Of a stretch of 64,000 nt of DNA, positions 20,181 through 30,734 are shown piece by piece. How positions within the stretch are numbered: position 1 is the first letter of the stretch; each line of letters opens with the position of its first letter. Location of the stretch: the NCBI GenBank assembly GCA_037951105.1, contig JBAMJV010000899.1:1-64000 (forward strand), read 5' to 3'. Position numbers and translations under genes: made by a program. The DNA is from Echinarachnius parma (Eukaryota; Echinodermata; Echinoidea; Clypeasteroida; Echinarachniidae). A model generated the notes under the pieces. The model saw only the letters and a program-made list of their open reading frames with translations, was not told the origin of the DNA and did not search any database.

Positions 20181-20544
20181 TTTATGTTTGTTTTGTATAC
20201 ATGTGTGTTTGAGGTGTGTGTGTGTGTGCAGACTGTTATCTATGTATGTATTATTATAAAGGCTATGTGCATTTCTTCAATGTGTACGAGTGTGTGTGTG
20301 TCTGTCATTGTGTTTGTGCAGGCTTCATGCAAATTTCAATGTATATTATGAGTGGATGTGTGTTTGTGTGCATGTTTGTGAGAGATTTCACTAGGGAATA
20401 TGTGTGTATGTTTGTGTATAAAGTGTGTTCTGTGACTCAATGTGAAACTGTTTTAATTTGTCTGTTTTTCTTGTGTGTCTGACTGTCTGTGAGTGTGTGT
20501 ATGATGGTACATTTCTGTGTGTATTTTTCAAATGTACAAGCTGT
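20181..20544. repeat. TG-rich low-complexity tract
   Basis: Interrupted (TG)n with TGTGTATG and TGTTTGTG. Cys/Val-rich frames on the plus strand and His/Thr-rich frames on the minus strand are by-products. Confidence 0.85.
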
Positions 20545-20755
20545 GTGTGTGTACATGTACATTTGTGCGTATGTGTGTTCCTAGACTGTGTGTGTGTGTA
20601 CATTTGTGCGTATGTGTGTTCCTAGACTGTGTGTGTGTACATTTGTGCGTATGTGTGTTCCTAGATTGTGTGTGTAGACTGTGTGTGTGTATACATGTGC
20701 GTATGTGTGTTCCTAGACTCTGTGTGTGTGTAAATGTGCGTATGTGTGTGTTTAA
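20545..20755. repeat. ~40-bp minisatellite in TG tract, about five units
   Basis: TACATTTGTGCGTATGTGTG then TTCCTAGACTGTGTGTG repeats from 20557 to 20750, with small length changes in the TG part. Confidence 0.9.
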
Positions 20756-20759
20756 TCAT

Positions 20760-20855
20760 TTTAGCGCGAAATGTACACATAATCCCACCGTAGTTAGTTA
20801 GTGTGGCGCGAAAATCCCACTGTAGTTAGTTAGTGTGGCGCGAAATGTACACATA
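20760..20855. repeat. Short duplicated GCGCGAAA / TAGTTAGTTAG block
   Basis: TAGTTAGTTAGTGTGGCGCG occurs twice 42 bp apart, and GCGCGAAATGTACACATAAT occurs at both ends of the block. Confidence 0.8.
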
Positions 20856-20869
20856 ATCGATACTGTCTA

Positions 20870-21740
20870 CGACTGTTCGGTTTGCATGCACCATGTACAC
20901 ACACATAGCACTTGAACTCAACACCGCATTACGCGTTTGCTACCTTTGGCCCCGCGAAGCCGGCTGGCGTGATGTGATGCGACGTTCCGGGCATATGTAT
21001 ATAATCCTGTGCGCACATTCATGTCTGTCTGTCTGCCTGCTTGCCTACCTTGTAAAACGGGGAAGGCGGCCCCTCCACCCTCCACCCATTGTGCGTATCA
21101 TATTAGTACACTGTCTGAGAGAATCTGCTAATGCATTTTATAGTTCATTCTAGTGTATTGGCTAAATATGCGCCTCATTTTGTGTGTGCAATGTACACAT
21201 CTACCCCAAGTTTTCTATGGTGTATGTAGTTCTATGGTTAACATGATGTATTGTGTATGTCTATAGGGTTTGTATGCATATTAAAAATGCATGTGAAGTC
21301 TGTGTGTCTGTGTGTGTGTGATCAATGTGATGTATACAATGGGAGTTGGGAGGATTTGCCTGTACTTTGAACTTGAGCTTGGGGGTTTTAAAAAAGAAAA
21401 ATTGTTTCTGTATTATTGACTTTTTTTTACAACTAGTCTCCCTTTCGAGAGCCTGTATACCCCTTACAGAATTATGTTATGAATTATTTGATGGGATTCA
21501 GTACACCATATGTCTGGTAGTTAAGGGATTTGCATCGGCCTTAATGAAATATCAGTTGCTGTACTAAGCCCCAGACCCCCCCCCCCCGTAAAGTACTAAG
21601 TCCCAGCCCCCCCCCCCCCCCCCCCCCCCCCATTATACTTAGCTCCTCCTCCCCTCCCACCGCACCATCCTCACTCCTCACTCCTCAGTATGCAATTTTG
21701 TCTGTGCATGTTGATTGAGCGTTGGAATTCTGGTCACTCA
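20870..21740. other. No gene seen; poly-C tracts 21583-21632
   Basis: Spacer with TG-rich parts and two poly-C tracts (10 and 26 C) in a small duplication (AAGCCCCAGACC / AAGTCCCAGC). No coding signal. Confidence 0.5.
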
Positions 21741-21919
21741 GTTGACTAGTTCAATCGGTAGCAGTGCACACACAGCCTAGCTGTCCGGCCGGCTGGCTGG
21801 CTGGCACAGGTTGGCATTGGCATTGGCATTGGTGTACCCGGCCCAACGGCTAGGAGTGGGGACCCCCGGATTTGTGTTAGACGTCTAGCGACCCCGGGTC
21901 AGCGATTAGCATTCAGCGA

Positions 21920-22017
21920 GCGCTGTTCAATCCAACTCCGCGCAATCTTTTTATAATATTACTCCCCTCTCATACTGACTCTCCTTCTCTGCACCTCTCT
22001 CTCTCTCTCTCCATCAG
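21920..22017 (+). promoter_or_regulatory. TATA-like box or splice-acceptor-like pyrimidine tract
   Basis: TTTTTATAATATT (21948-21960) resembles a TATA box. It is followed by a long pyrimidine tract ending CTCTCTCTCTCCATCAG (22001-22017), which also looks like a 3-prime splice site. Either reading is possible from sequence alone. Confidence 0.25.
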
Positions 22018-22178
22018 ACGGCAGTGCAGTGGATAAACCAATAACGCTCATGTGCAGAGAGGTCGGCGTTTGGGACTGAGCAGATCTGGCGTGGATTTTG
22101 GCGCCCATTTTTCGTGGGAGGCTGAAGTGAAAAAGCGGCTTTGCATACATACGACCAGGCGGGGCGGTGCAAGGAAAG
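22018..22178 (+). other. Possible non-coding (5-prime UTR) exon
   Basis: The 161-bp segment lies between an acceptor-like CTCTCTCCATCAG and a donor-like AAAGGTAACA (GT at 22179). All three forward frames hold a stop, so it could only be untranslated or hold a start or stop. It sits in the CpG-richest part of the window. No conserved peptide is visible. Confidence 0.22.
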
Positions 22179-22179
22179 G

Positions 22180-22850
22180 TAACATTATTCTGTGAATGTT
22201 CTTCTCGTCGTCGGTATGTTTCACAAGACTAGTCGCAAGCGTCTGGCCGTGTTGGCCACATATACATGGGTGTCTGTGCACACAGCAGAGCCACTGCCTA
22301 TTCTTTCCATACCAGCCTGCAGTGGGGGAGGGACGTGCGTTTGTACTGCAGTGAAAAGTGCCGTGGCACTACAAACGGTTTAGTTGTAGTTATACCCGTT
22401 GCAGAGCTTACGGCGTGGTGGATATATATACGTGTCTTGATTTGGTGCTTCGTGTAGTAGAAGGCCTATAGCGCGCCCTGTCTGGAAAACGGTGCATGTG
22501 CTTCCTCGTCGCGTCTCATGGACTCATTTTCTCTCCTTAAATGTCTTTTTTTGGATCGCCTTGTACCTGTTTTGGACGTCTCAAAGAGTGGGAACCGGGA
22601 TCACATGAATGACTTTGAACGTGATTTCATTTTTTCTTTCACCGTTGACAATAGTTCATGCTGTTAAGGCAAACAGTCCTTAATTTTCTGTCTGAACATT
22701 TTTAGGGGGTGGTTCGCCATTAAGCGTGCTCGTAAGTTAGGTGAGTAGGGTTCGTACAATACAGACAGTCAGACAGTCGGTCGGGCAGTGTAGGACTTAC
22801 TCTTGTGTGTGCTAATGTTGTGTGTGTGATTTTTGTGTGCACAGCATTGT
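22180..22850. other. GC/CpG-richer region without a called gene
   Basis: Relatively CpG-rich DNA with many short frames on both strands (61-84 codons) but no recognisable domain. Together with its flanks it is the best place in the window for a promoter or CpG-rich regulatory region. Confidence 0.35.
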
Positions 22851-22854
22851 GTCG

Positions 22855-23245
22855 TGAGCAAAATGGCGCTCGGCGCTTAAACACGAGGCACGGGGCCATG
22901 ACGTGAAACAACGCCCTATGACATGGCGGGCTTTGAGCCGCGCTATCGCGACTTGTTGAGCACATGGCCCGCGACCCGCGCCATTTTCTTTCGGAATTAT
23001 ATTTTCTACGAAATATTTTTATTCTTTAAATATTATGATCTAATGTTCACTGTGTTTCTTTGAACATTTTTTATTTTTATTCGTCGTCTTCGTTTGAATT
23101 TATTGCTTGAGTGAATTACCAACGTGGCATTTCTACTCGTCGTTAACATGCATTCGCGAAATACGAGAGGTGGGGCTCAACCAATCTACTGCTTCCACGT
23201 TTCAAATTGCTAGCGTCGCCATTGGTTCGCATAAATATTGTCCCC
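22855..23245 (+). promoter_or_regulatory. Promoter-like patch: YY1-like, CCAAT and TATA-like words
   Basis: AAAATGGCGC (22859-22868, YY1-like), AACCAATC (23179-23186), inverted CCAAT ATTGG (23221-23225) and ATAAATA (23231-23237) lie in CpG-bearing sequence. The spacing between the inverted CCAAT and the TATA-like word (5 bp) is atypical, so this is only suggestive. Confidence 0.3.
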
Positions 23246-23281
23246 TGTCTGCGATTTTGTCTGGAAATTAACCATGTCTCG

Positions 23282-23294
23282 TCACTAGGGGGCG
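23282..23294 (+). promoter_or_regulatory. CTCF-like motif
   Basis: TCACTAGGGGGCG differs from the common bilaterian CTCF core CCACTAGGGGGCG at a single base. It lies about 50 bp downstream of the TATA-like word. The function is inferred from the motif only. Confidence 0.5.
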
Positions 23295-23299
23295 ATGTT

Positions 23300-24990
23300 T
23301 CTGTCGGATTTCCGCGGACTCGTTTTCGTGCGCAGATTTATTTCGTTGATTTTCATGTGCGCTGGCTGTTGTAAGTTTACCATTTTTAATTTTAATTTTC
23401 TTCTAGAATTTTACTTTATTTTGTATATTTCCTTATCTGCTGTCATCAATTCTTATTTCTTTGACTTTATAAATTTCCTTTTACTGACGCACGTTTTAAT
23501 TTCTTATTCCATTTTATTTCATTTTTTTATTTCCTGGTACTGTTTATTTGTATTTTGTTCCTTATTTTCCCTTATTTTCGCAGCCAGCAATTATATCCAG
23601 GGTAGAAAATTATTCTGGAGGCTACAAAAAATTGAGCTTCCGGGGTTTTGGGGGGGGGGCGGGGGGGCGGGGCATTGGAGCCCCTACTTTAAATCTGATT
23701 ATGCCGAGTTGTGTATTTTATATTGGTTAAAAAAATGCTATTACCTCACACCACGTTGTGCAAAATTACCCAATCGGCCTAAATAAGGAACATTTCCATA
23801 AATGTTGACTTCCAGCTTAATTTTTGCGTTAAATGGTTATTTGGTTGAAAAAGAGTTTTTCTGCAGTCTTTGTAGCTAAAAATTACAATTTTGCAGCTTA
23901 AAAATTGCATTTTCCCAAAAGGGTCAATGAAAGGCAGAAAGAGTTGGTTTTAGAGATCTGTATTAATTAAAAAAGTCATTATTCCTTACAAAAACATCAA
24001 CTTTCATACATTGTTAAGAAATATCAGTTTTAGGGGTAAGGGTGATGGTGCTTAGATTAAACCACTGATCCAATTGAAAATGTTTTGAAATAGCGTTTTT
24101 GTGCCGAACGAAAATGGAACTAGGCTTTATGGCCCTCCATTTTGAAAATTCTAGTAGGCTAAATGCTAAACGGTAACGGGCCTCCATTTTGAAACGCTAC
24201 TAGGCTGTATGTTCGTTGATTCAATATAGTTCCGTGTGTACGCAGACTAATGCAGACCTCGTTTGCATATGTGACTATAGAGGCAACACGCACGCTTTGA
24301 GCTGTAACGGTGACGGGCACCGCGTTGCAAGTGCTTGTGCACATCGTTTGAAGTCGGCTACTTGGCACCCGCATATGTGCCACCTACCTACCTACCAATT
24401 CCCCCACGCTGTACAGTTCTGTATGTGTTACTTGCAGCACATTGTATTGTACAATGTGTGCTATTCTATTACCTTGCTGTACGTGTTGCATACAATACAT
24501 ACAGTACTACAATGCAGTTTGCAGCAGCACATTGTGGTTGGAAAAAAATGTGCCAGCTTTTTCTTTGACCCGGCGACCGAGCGGGCTACAATGTATGCAA
24601 ATGAGGTTCGTCTGGCTTACAGACGGTGTGCACACAAGAAGTCACATGACTCGAGCACATGACGGAATGCGGGTCTGTCTGCCTGTCTCTCCTAGTCTGG
24701 GCACTGGACGTTTTCGGGCCAGAGGGGGGCGCCCTGGCGATTATCACCTTTTCAGATTTTGCAGAAAAAACGAGCGACTTATAATCTTGATTTGGAATTA
24801 TTTTATAATATTCATTTATTTTTTGCATTCCCTTCCCCAAGTTTTATTTTCATTTCTTTCTGTTTTGTAATTGTGAGTCTGAGCTTGTTTGCTTTAACTT
24901 GTTCCACGTTACGAAACGTTGCTGGGATGGGGTTTGTTGCATTTCTCCCCTCTGGCCAAAAATAATTTAAAAAACAACAATTCATAACAT
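23300..24990. other. No gene seen
   Basis: T-rich then mixed sequence. The 163-codon frame 23295-23786 is Phe/Leu/Ile-rich because the DNA is T-rich, and it contains a G tract at 23650-23672. Two CCTCCATTTTGAAA phrases (24133 and 24181) mark a small duplication. Confidence 0.4.
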
Positions 24991-25013
24991 TTTCATTTTT
25001 GGGAACTGGTTGC

Positions 25014-25112
25014 CGACCCCCCCCCCCCCCCCTAAACCTCGATATTTGAAACTTGCCCCTCCCCCTTGAAACCATGTGAAGCTCCCCCCCCCCCCCCCCC
25101 CACCCCCCCCAC
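25014..25112. repeat. Poly-C tracts
   Basis: C16 and C18-type tracts (25017-25032 and 25085-25109) with CCCTCCCCC between. Glycine/proline-rich frames across them are artefacts. Confidence 0.9.
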
Positions 25113-25374
25113 TTCAACATGAAATGTATCACTTCCCTGCCTGCACTAGCTATTCCACCCTCCAAGTCCAAGGCCGGGTATTGTCCTTTTCAGACGATTG
25201 TGTTTCATGTGGAGACAATTAGAAAAGCACTGTATGTGGGCGTCGGTATGGAGAGGAGGGGATTTCCCCGTCTTTTGTACGAAAAACATCCGCAGTTTAC
25301 TCTCCATTGTATCCATGGCGATATATCGGCTCCCCCGTGATGCGGTAATACTTGCGGCTGAAATCGTAGATTGT

Positions 25375-25870
25375 CTTTATGCTTTCCTTCATTTTCTTTT
25401 TTTTTCATCTTTATCTCAAGAACTTTTTGCTCATCTCTAATTTTCCCACTCGCATCTAGTCCTAATCCATCGCCAATCTTGTATGTAGTCAATGTACTCC
25501 ACCCCCCCCCCCCCCCCCTGAGGCCCATCCCTCCCTCCCCCCCCCCTTTTTCTCTTTTTCCCCCTTTTTTTTATTAGGCTTAAATGTAACTTTTATGTTT
25601 GCCTTTTTTGCTCTGATCTGGAGAGCTTTTGCTCATTTTCAATGTTCCCTCTTGCATCCTCTCCTAATCGGTCGCCTATCTCCCATGGAATCGATATCTT
25701 CATCTCCCCCCCCCCCCCCCCCCACCCCTTCCACTAATTGTTTTCTTTCATTATAGAATCTTGCTTGTGCATTTGCTTGATAGCAACTTGTCTGTATACT
25801 CTTATCGCAAGAACCTTTGCTTATTTTAAATGTTCCCTCTCTTGTCTGTGCCTAAACCTCCCTACGTTGT
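25375..25870. repeat. ~200-bp tandem repeat with in-phase C tracts, three units
   Basis: Units share TCTCAAGAACTTTTTGCTCA / AGAGCTTTTGCTCATTTTCA / TCGCAAGAACCTTTGCTTAT, then a TTCCCTCTTGCATC-type phrase and CTAATCGGTCGCC. Two of the three then carry a long C tract (25502-25518 and 25707-25724). Confidence 0.8.
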
Positions 25871-25912
25871 ACCCAAGTTGATTTTCTGCATTTCAAATGT
25901 CTGTTCCATCTA

Positions 25913-26137
25913 CAGTGTAACCAACAATTATTTGGACACCCTGAAAAATAGGAAACTAATTATTTTGATAATTTTTCAAAAATGGTCTTATCTTGATTTC
26001 AACAAAGCAGCATCTAATAAACACATACAATGAATTTTAGGCAGATTTTTACCAAACATTTTCTTCAAAATTTGTTCTAGCATCATTTAAATTAAAATGA
26101 TTTTTTCAAGGTGTCCAAATAATTCTTGGGTACACTG
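25913..26137. mobile_element. Tc1/mariner-type MITE
   Basis: A 225-bp element with ends CAGTGTAACCAACAATTATT and, inverted, CAGTGTACCCAAGAATTATT, continuing as TGGACACC-TTGAAAAA on both arms (about 35 bp alike). TA lies directly outside both ends (25911-25912 and 26138-26139). CAGT termini with TA duplication are typical of Tc1/mariner. No transposase. Confidence 0.92.
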
Positions 26138-26139
26138 TA

Positions 26140-26800
26140 GGTCCTTTAAATTCCGGTCCTAATATGTCCCAAGTTTCTGTTGATTTCATTATCAGTTGTT
26201 TCCTTATTTCATCTGGTTCTAAATTATCCCAAGTCCCCACTTATTTTTTATCATCCACTTAACTAAGTCCATTCTCTCAATGTCCTTTAAATGCTAGTCC
26301 GTTCCCCTAGGTCCTTTATCAACAGGGACCAGGACTTTGGACCTGTTCTAGTGTTTGTTTGGTCTGCTTTGTCTGGGTCTGAAGTTGATTCAGTCGCTCC
26401 TTGTGGTCCTTGTCTCAGACTGGCATTGTAATTGATTTTTCCTATCTCACATTTTATTTAAAGATTATGATAATGATAAATGGATGATAATAGTTTAAGA
26501 TAAACTTGTTGATTATATGTGTGTCAGCTTTCTATCCTTTATTTGTGATTTTCAAGTTTGGTTTATTTGTAAAAATAGAACAATTGTTAAAAAAAATAGT
26601 TCCAACCGGCTCCAAATTTCAAGAGGGACCCTTCTACTCCCCAAAAGTAAGGATAATTTAAAAGATTGTCAATTCGACCAAGTTTGCAAGTCAATTTGTT
26701 GTTAAGCACCCTAGGTCTAAGTTCAGTTTTTGTACCCCAGCCTAATTGTACTTCAAATCAGCTGTAGTGTGAGAAAAATATTAAATCTATAGGAATTTGA
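26140..26800. other. No gene seen; degenerate GTCC-rich repeats
   Basis: Loose repeats around TCCTTTAAAT, GTCCCAAGTTTC and TCCCAAGTCCCC (26140-26420) suggest an old short-unit array. The remainder is AT-rich and empty. Confidence 0.45.
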
Positions 26801-26803
26801 TGC

Positions 26804-26982
26804 ACAGTAAGAACCTGTGTATAGTGACCACCTAAGGGAAACAAGAACAGTAGTCCTGTACAGACTACAGGTGACCTCTACAGACAGGTTCTATAACATT
26901 GGTATCTGCAGAGGATCAATTGTGATGACCACTATATGCAGGTTGGCTTCTGTACACGGGTGGTTTGAAACAGGTTTGATTG
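26804..26982. mobile_element. Tc1-like repeat G, copy 4
   Basis: Starts CAGTAAGAACCTGTG and ends CAGGTTTGATTG. The interior has GTGACCACCTAAGGGAAACA and CAGGTGACCTCTACAGACAG, shared in both orientations with the 41.6-43.3 kb copies. Confidence 0.75.
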
Positions 26983-27239
26983 TTTTTATACAGTCCAGCC
27001 ACCGAGGCAGAGCATAATTTCCACTGCATGTCAAGTTTTTCTTGACACACCCTATACCCATCGTTCCACCAGCCCAAGTTCAGACTAAGTTCCAAAGTTC
27101 TGATGGGGCTCTGTAAAGGGGGAAAACTCTTCCGAGACACGACAACACCGCATAACAAAGCTATGGGGTTACCTAGGGGGGGCCCCCCGGTAAATACAGA
27201 CATGGTGAAAGAGAGAAAACGCATTAAAAATAGCCACCT

Positions 27240-27350
27240 CTGTCCCTCTTCCTCTCTTTCTCTCTCTGTTTCTCTCGTTCTCTCCTTTTCTCTCCACCTT
27301 TCTCCATCTTTCTCCATCTTTCTCCATCTTTCTCCAGTCTCTCCTTCGAT
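27240..27350. repeat. TTTCTCCATC minisatellite in CT-rich tract
   Basis: The TCTTTCTCCA phrase repeats at about 11-bp spacing (27300-27340), within a TCTCTCT-rich tract that produces Arg/Glu-rich frames on the minus strand. Confidence 0.85.
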
Positions 27351-27424
27351 TGTTTGCGTCGTCGTGTTTTTCTCTTGTCTGTTTTGCTTTACATTTGGTG
27401 AAGTGTAACCAAAGGTAAACATTC

Positions 27425-27920
27425 TACTAGTATTGTACTGGGTTTTGCATTATTATTATTACGTCGAGTTATGAATTATGAGTGTAACCAGACATGATTT
27501 AGATTCCACAATGGCCGTGTTTATTTACGACTTATTGCGGCAAATAGCACCCCCTGTAACTAACAGTCCCCTTGGTAAACAGAGGGCCCTAACTTTTTTT
27601 ATTCTGCTGTGTTGTTTAGGGGGGTACCACACCTTTTATTTTGTGCTGTATGTTGCATTTGTTCCATTAATTTCCCATGCTTACCCACTAAGAACAGGGC
27701 TCTTAACTATGTAGGGCCCTATTTAAAGGCAAATGCCAGTAATGGGAAACGCCCCACACGCACAAAATGTTAATGTACACTCTTATTACCAACCATGTGA
27801 AAGAATATCATTTTTACTAATATGGGATTATAAACATTTGGCCAGGAAACCGCCTACTAATGGATATATTTGCAAAATTATAAAAACTGATTTACAGTAA
27901 ATTGATCGCCAAAGCGTAAT
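27425..27920. other. No gene seen
   Basis: A 78-codon frame (27478-27714) is hydrophobic but unrecognised. TTTAAAGGC at 27723 resembles a TTAA-MITE end but has no partner. Confidence 0.35.
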
Positions 27921-27924
27921 CGCG

Positions 27925-28135
27925 CATACGTCCACGTGGAAAAGTCCACGTGGTCCGCACATGGTTTCCCGTATGCGGCCATTGGATTTTTTCCGATATT
28001 TCTGCACGTAACGATGCTTAGGTTCGGATTTTACCACACAAGTTCTTTTTAAATACTTAATCAACAATATTGATCAATTATTGTGGCCAATATAAATGTT
28101 TTCTGTAACTTTCCCAAAACTGTTATTCATCTTTA
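27925..28135. repeat. Repeat E, copy 1
   Basis: AGGTTCGGATTTTACCACAC, AATACTTAATCAACAATATT, GATCAATTA and GTAACTTTCCCAAAACTGTT match the segment at 36520-36690 at about 80-85 percent. Two CCACGTGG palindromes (27932-27939 and 27946-27953) lie at its left end. Confidence 0.8.
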
Positions 28136-28139
28136 ACCG

Positions 28140-28970
28140 TTCTAAATGTATCTGTGCCGAGCTATTTCATTCCTGTCTATAAGATTGGTCAATTTCCCAG
28201 TGCTTACCCACACAGAATGGCACTTCAGCTATCTAGGACCCAGACTAAACCGTTTGAAAATGTCTGCAAAGCTTTATTTTCATCACAAGTTAAGTTTTGA
28301 CATGTTGTTTTTTTGCTGGAAAAACACAACACACATTATTGCTTACATTTAGAAAAGTGTGATGGTAAATTTTTGCTTGAAATGCAAACGAAATAAACAT
28401 TACCCCCAGCATTTAGAAATGTGTGTTTTGCTTGAAATGCACGCAAATCAAAACAAAATTTAGAAATGAGTGCTGGTTAATTTTACCATTATAATATGGG
28501 AATTGAAAGGGGTAAGAGAAACTCCATTCATTTCAATATTGTATATTCTGTGCCGAACAGCTCGTGAAGCTCGCAGTAGGTTAAAAACATGCATCGTCGT
28601 TGTGGGATGCGATTCGCTGATTACTGATCTACCTCGGCTTAATACTTGCCGAGTGCGTGCAAGTAATCGGGAGGTGCGCGGCAGGCTGTGATTGGCTGCT
28701 CTATGACAGTCGTTCTGTTTGTGTATCCGTACCAGACAGGATTACGTGTAGTGCTCAATAATACAATAGCCCTAGCAATTGAGTATTTGCACTTAATGAC
28801 GCACGGCGTAACGGTATAAAAGATGGCTGCGATCATTGGCTTACTTGGTTGTGTTGTCGATGCATTAATGTCTTTTAGTCCATTCCCTTTGAGATTCAGA
28901 AATTCCCATAGACTTTGTACTTACATGTAATCAACCAGGTACCTGTAGGCATAAGCAGTGACAAAATAGA
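28140..28970. other. No gene seen
   Basis: Contains a loose duplication of AAATGTGTGTTTTGCTTGAA-type sequence (28355-28430). CCATTCCCTTTGAGATTCAG at 28881 resembles part of the 12.5-kb duplicated unit. No coding evidence. Confidence 0.4.
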
Positions 28971-28971
28971 C

Positions 28972-29125
28972 AAGGGCTCGGGGCAAATTCGCCCCCCAAA
29001 ATCCCCCCCCCCAAAAAAAAATTGTAAAAGAACCCCGTAAGTTCTTTTATTTTTTTTTGGGGGGGGGGGGGTTATTCTCATGCATGCGCGCTTGAAAAGT
29101 AGCCAGCGAAAACTTAATTTGTATT
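28972..29125 (-). repeat. Dispersed repeat R, copy 9
   Basis: GGGGCAAATTCGCCCCCCAA, AAAAGAACCCCGTAAG and GCTTGAAAAGTAGCC with C9 and G13 tracts at places where other R copies have CCCCC/GGGGG. Confidence 0.75.
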
Positions 29126-29129
29126 TTTT

Positions 29130-30220
29130 GCCTTGGCAAAGGGCATAAAAAGTGATGATTTCTCCCTGTTCCCCTGATCTCCAAACTCAAATTCACCTTT
29201 AGGCTTTACGTACCCGAATCGATGATGTTAACATTAATTTGTTTGGAAATGCAAGAAATTAAATCATCCTCTACAAGGTTCAAACGGATGAGCAATATTT
29301 CCTGCATCCCCTCCCATTCCCAACTATAACATGTCAAATTCACCTATCCATGGATACACCAGTCAAAGTTGTTTGTGTTGATCTTTTATAAAATTTGCTC
29401 AAGCGCGATCTTATCTTAAGGGCCGTACAATTAGAAAAGCCCTCTTAATTATGGATGTTATGACCTTTATACGGATGTTGAGAGCTTTTTAGTTTTCTCT
29501 TTATGGTGAGCGAGCATACTGTCATTTTTTTTATCTGTCTGGCTGGCTGAAATGATAAGTGGTGCATGCATGTATACATGTTGATGGCACCCGTTACCCC
29601 CCCCCCCCCCCCCCCCCCTTATCCAAAAAAAGAATTGTTGCTGGGCACAATGTCTAGCAATGCCTAGCCTTTACTCAAGACACTATGGGGTTGATTATAA
29701 TTGTAAGATGATAGCTGCTTGTTGCAGTTTGAGCGTTCTATACGACCTACATGTAATCTCAATAGATACAAAAAAGACCAATACACATGGACTGCATAGC
29801 GTGTAAGCACATATGGACCCCGTCCAAAGCTGTTTGAGACATATTGTATGTTCTACACATTTGTATACATGTATACACTGATCTGATAAGTTATAATTTC
29901 CCTACTAAAATCGAGTCGCAAAAAATAATTTGGTGGGATAAACTAAAGGGTTTACTCAAAAAAGGTAATTAACAAAAGATCTGCTTAATCAAAAAGGCCA
30001 TCAAACTAGTCATAGCTTGCTTGAACTGTTTGCTCTGCTTACGTTGTATGCTTTGCCCAACCTCTTTGATCACATGGGTGTGTGATAAAGTGCGTGGGCC
30101 TGGATAAAAGGCTAGGCAATGTCTGGATTTAGCCTCGTCCTTCGACTCCGAGGGAATTGGAGCGTGACTGATTAGGCTGTTTTGTGCTCGTCCTCTTTTT
30201 AGGCATCGCCAGTCTGGCAA
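29130..30220. other. No gene seen; poly-C tract 29599-29620
   Basis: Mixed sequence with one C22 tract. No frame or repeat of note. Confidence 0.45.
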
Positions 30221-30224
30221 TTGG

Positions 30225-30720
30225 CATCATCCTTTTGTAATTCCCCCTTAAATGCCCATCATATGTTTGGTCTGTATGCACCAGTTGATATCTAGGATGC
30301 TACCCTTAACCCCCCACCCCCCCCCCCCCCCGCCCCTCCTTCCCCAATAAAGAACAAAGAAAATAAAAGGAATACATGTTTCTGAACAATGTAGAATCAT
30401 CCTCCATTTAAAAACAAATTAGCATTATCCTTTTGAAATCCCCCTCATTTTGGGTATGTAAGCACCATTTGATATTTAGGCAGCTAGTATTATTTCCCCG
30501 TAACCCCTTAACCCCTTAACCCCCTAACCCCCTCCCAACAATATGTTTTCTTCAGCCTCCATTTATAAACAAATCAGCATTATTCTGTTATTTCTTTTCA
30601 AATGCTGATCATATTTTGGGTCTATATTATTACCACTTGATATTTAGGAAGCTCTAGTATTATGCCATCCCTCCTTTCCTCTTGTTCTTCCATTTTGTTT
30701 CTCTCCGTTTAGAACAGAAT
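30225..30720. repeat. ~185-bp tandem repeat with C tracts, three units
   Basis: Units share GCATCATCCTTTTGTAATTC / GCATTATCCTTTTGAAATCC, ATGCCCATCATATGTTTGGT / ATGCTGATCATATTTTGGGT and CACCAGTTGATATCTAGGAT / CACTTGATATTTAGGAAGCT. Unit 1 then has C20, and unit 2 has a degenerate ACCCCTTAACCCCCTAACCC stretch at the same phase. Confidence 0.8.
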
Positions 30721-30734
30721 GTGCCTTAGAATTG

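Noticed and set aside
20216-20801. Cys/Val-rich frames
   Set aside because: TG microsatellite translation.
23295-23786. 163-codon hydrophobic frame
   Set aside because: T-rich DNA yields Phe/Leu/Ile runs. It has no recognisable family and includes a G tract.
30500-30536. Telomere-like CCCTAA/CCCCTTAA stretch
   Set aside because: Degenerate, short and in phase with the C tract of the local array; not an interstitial telomere.
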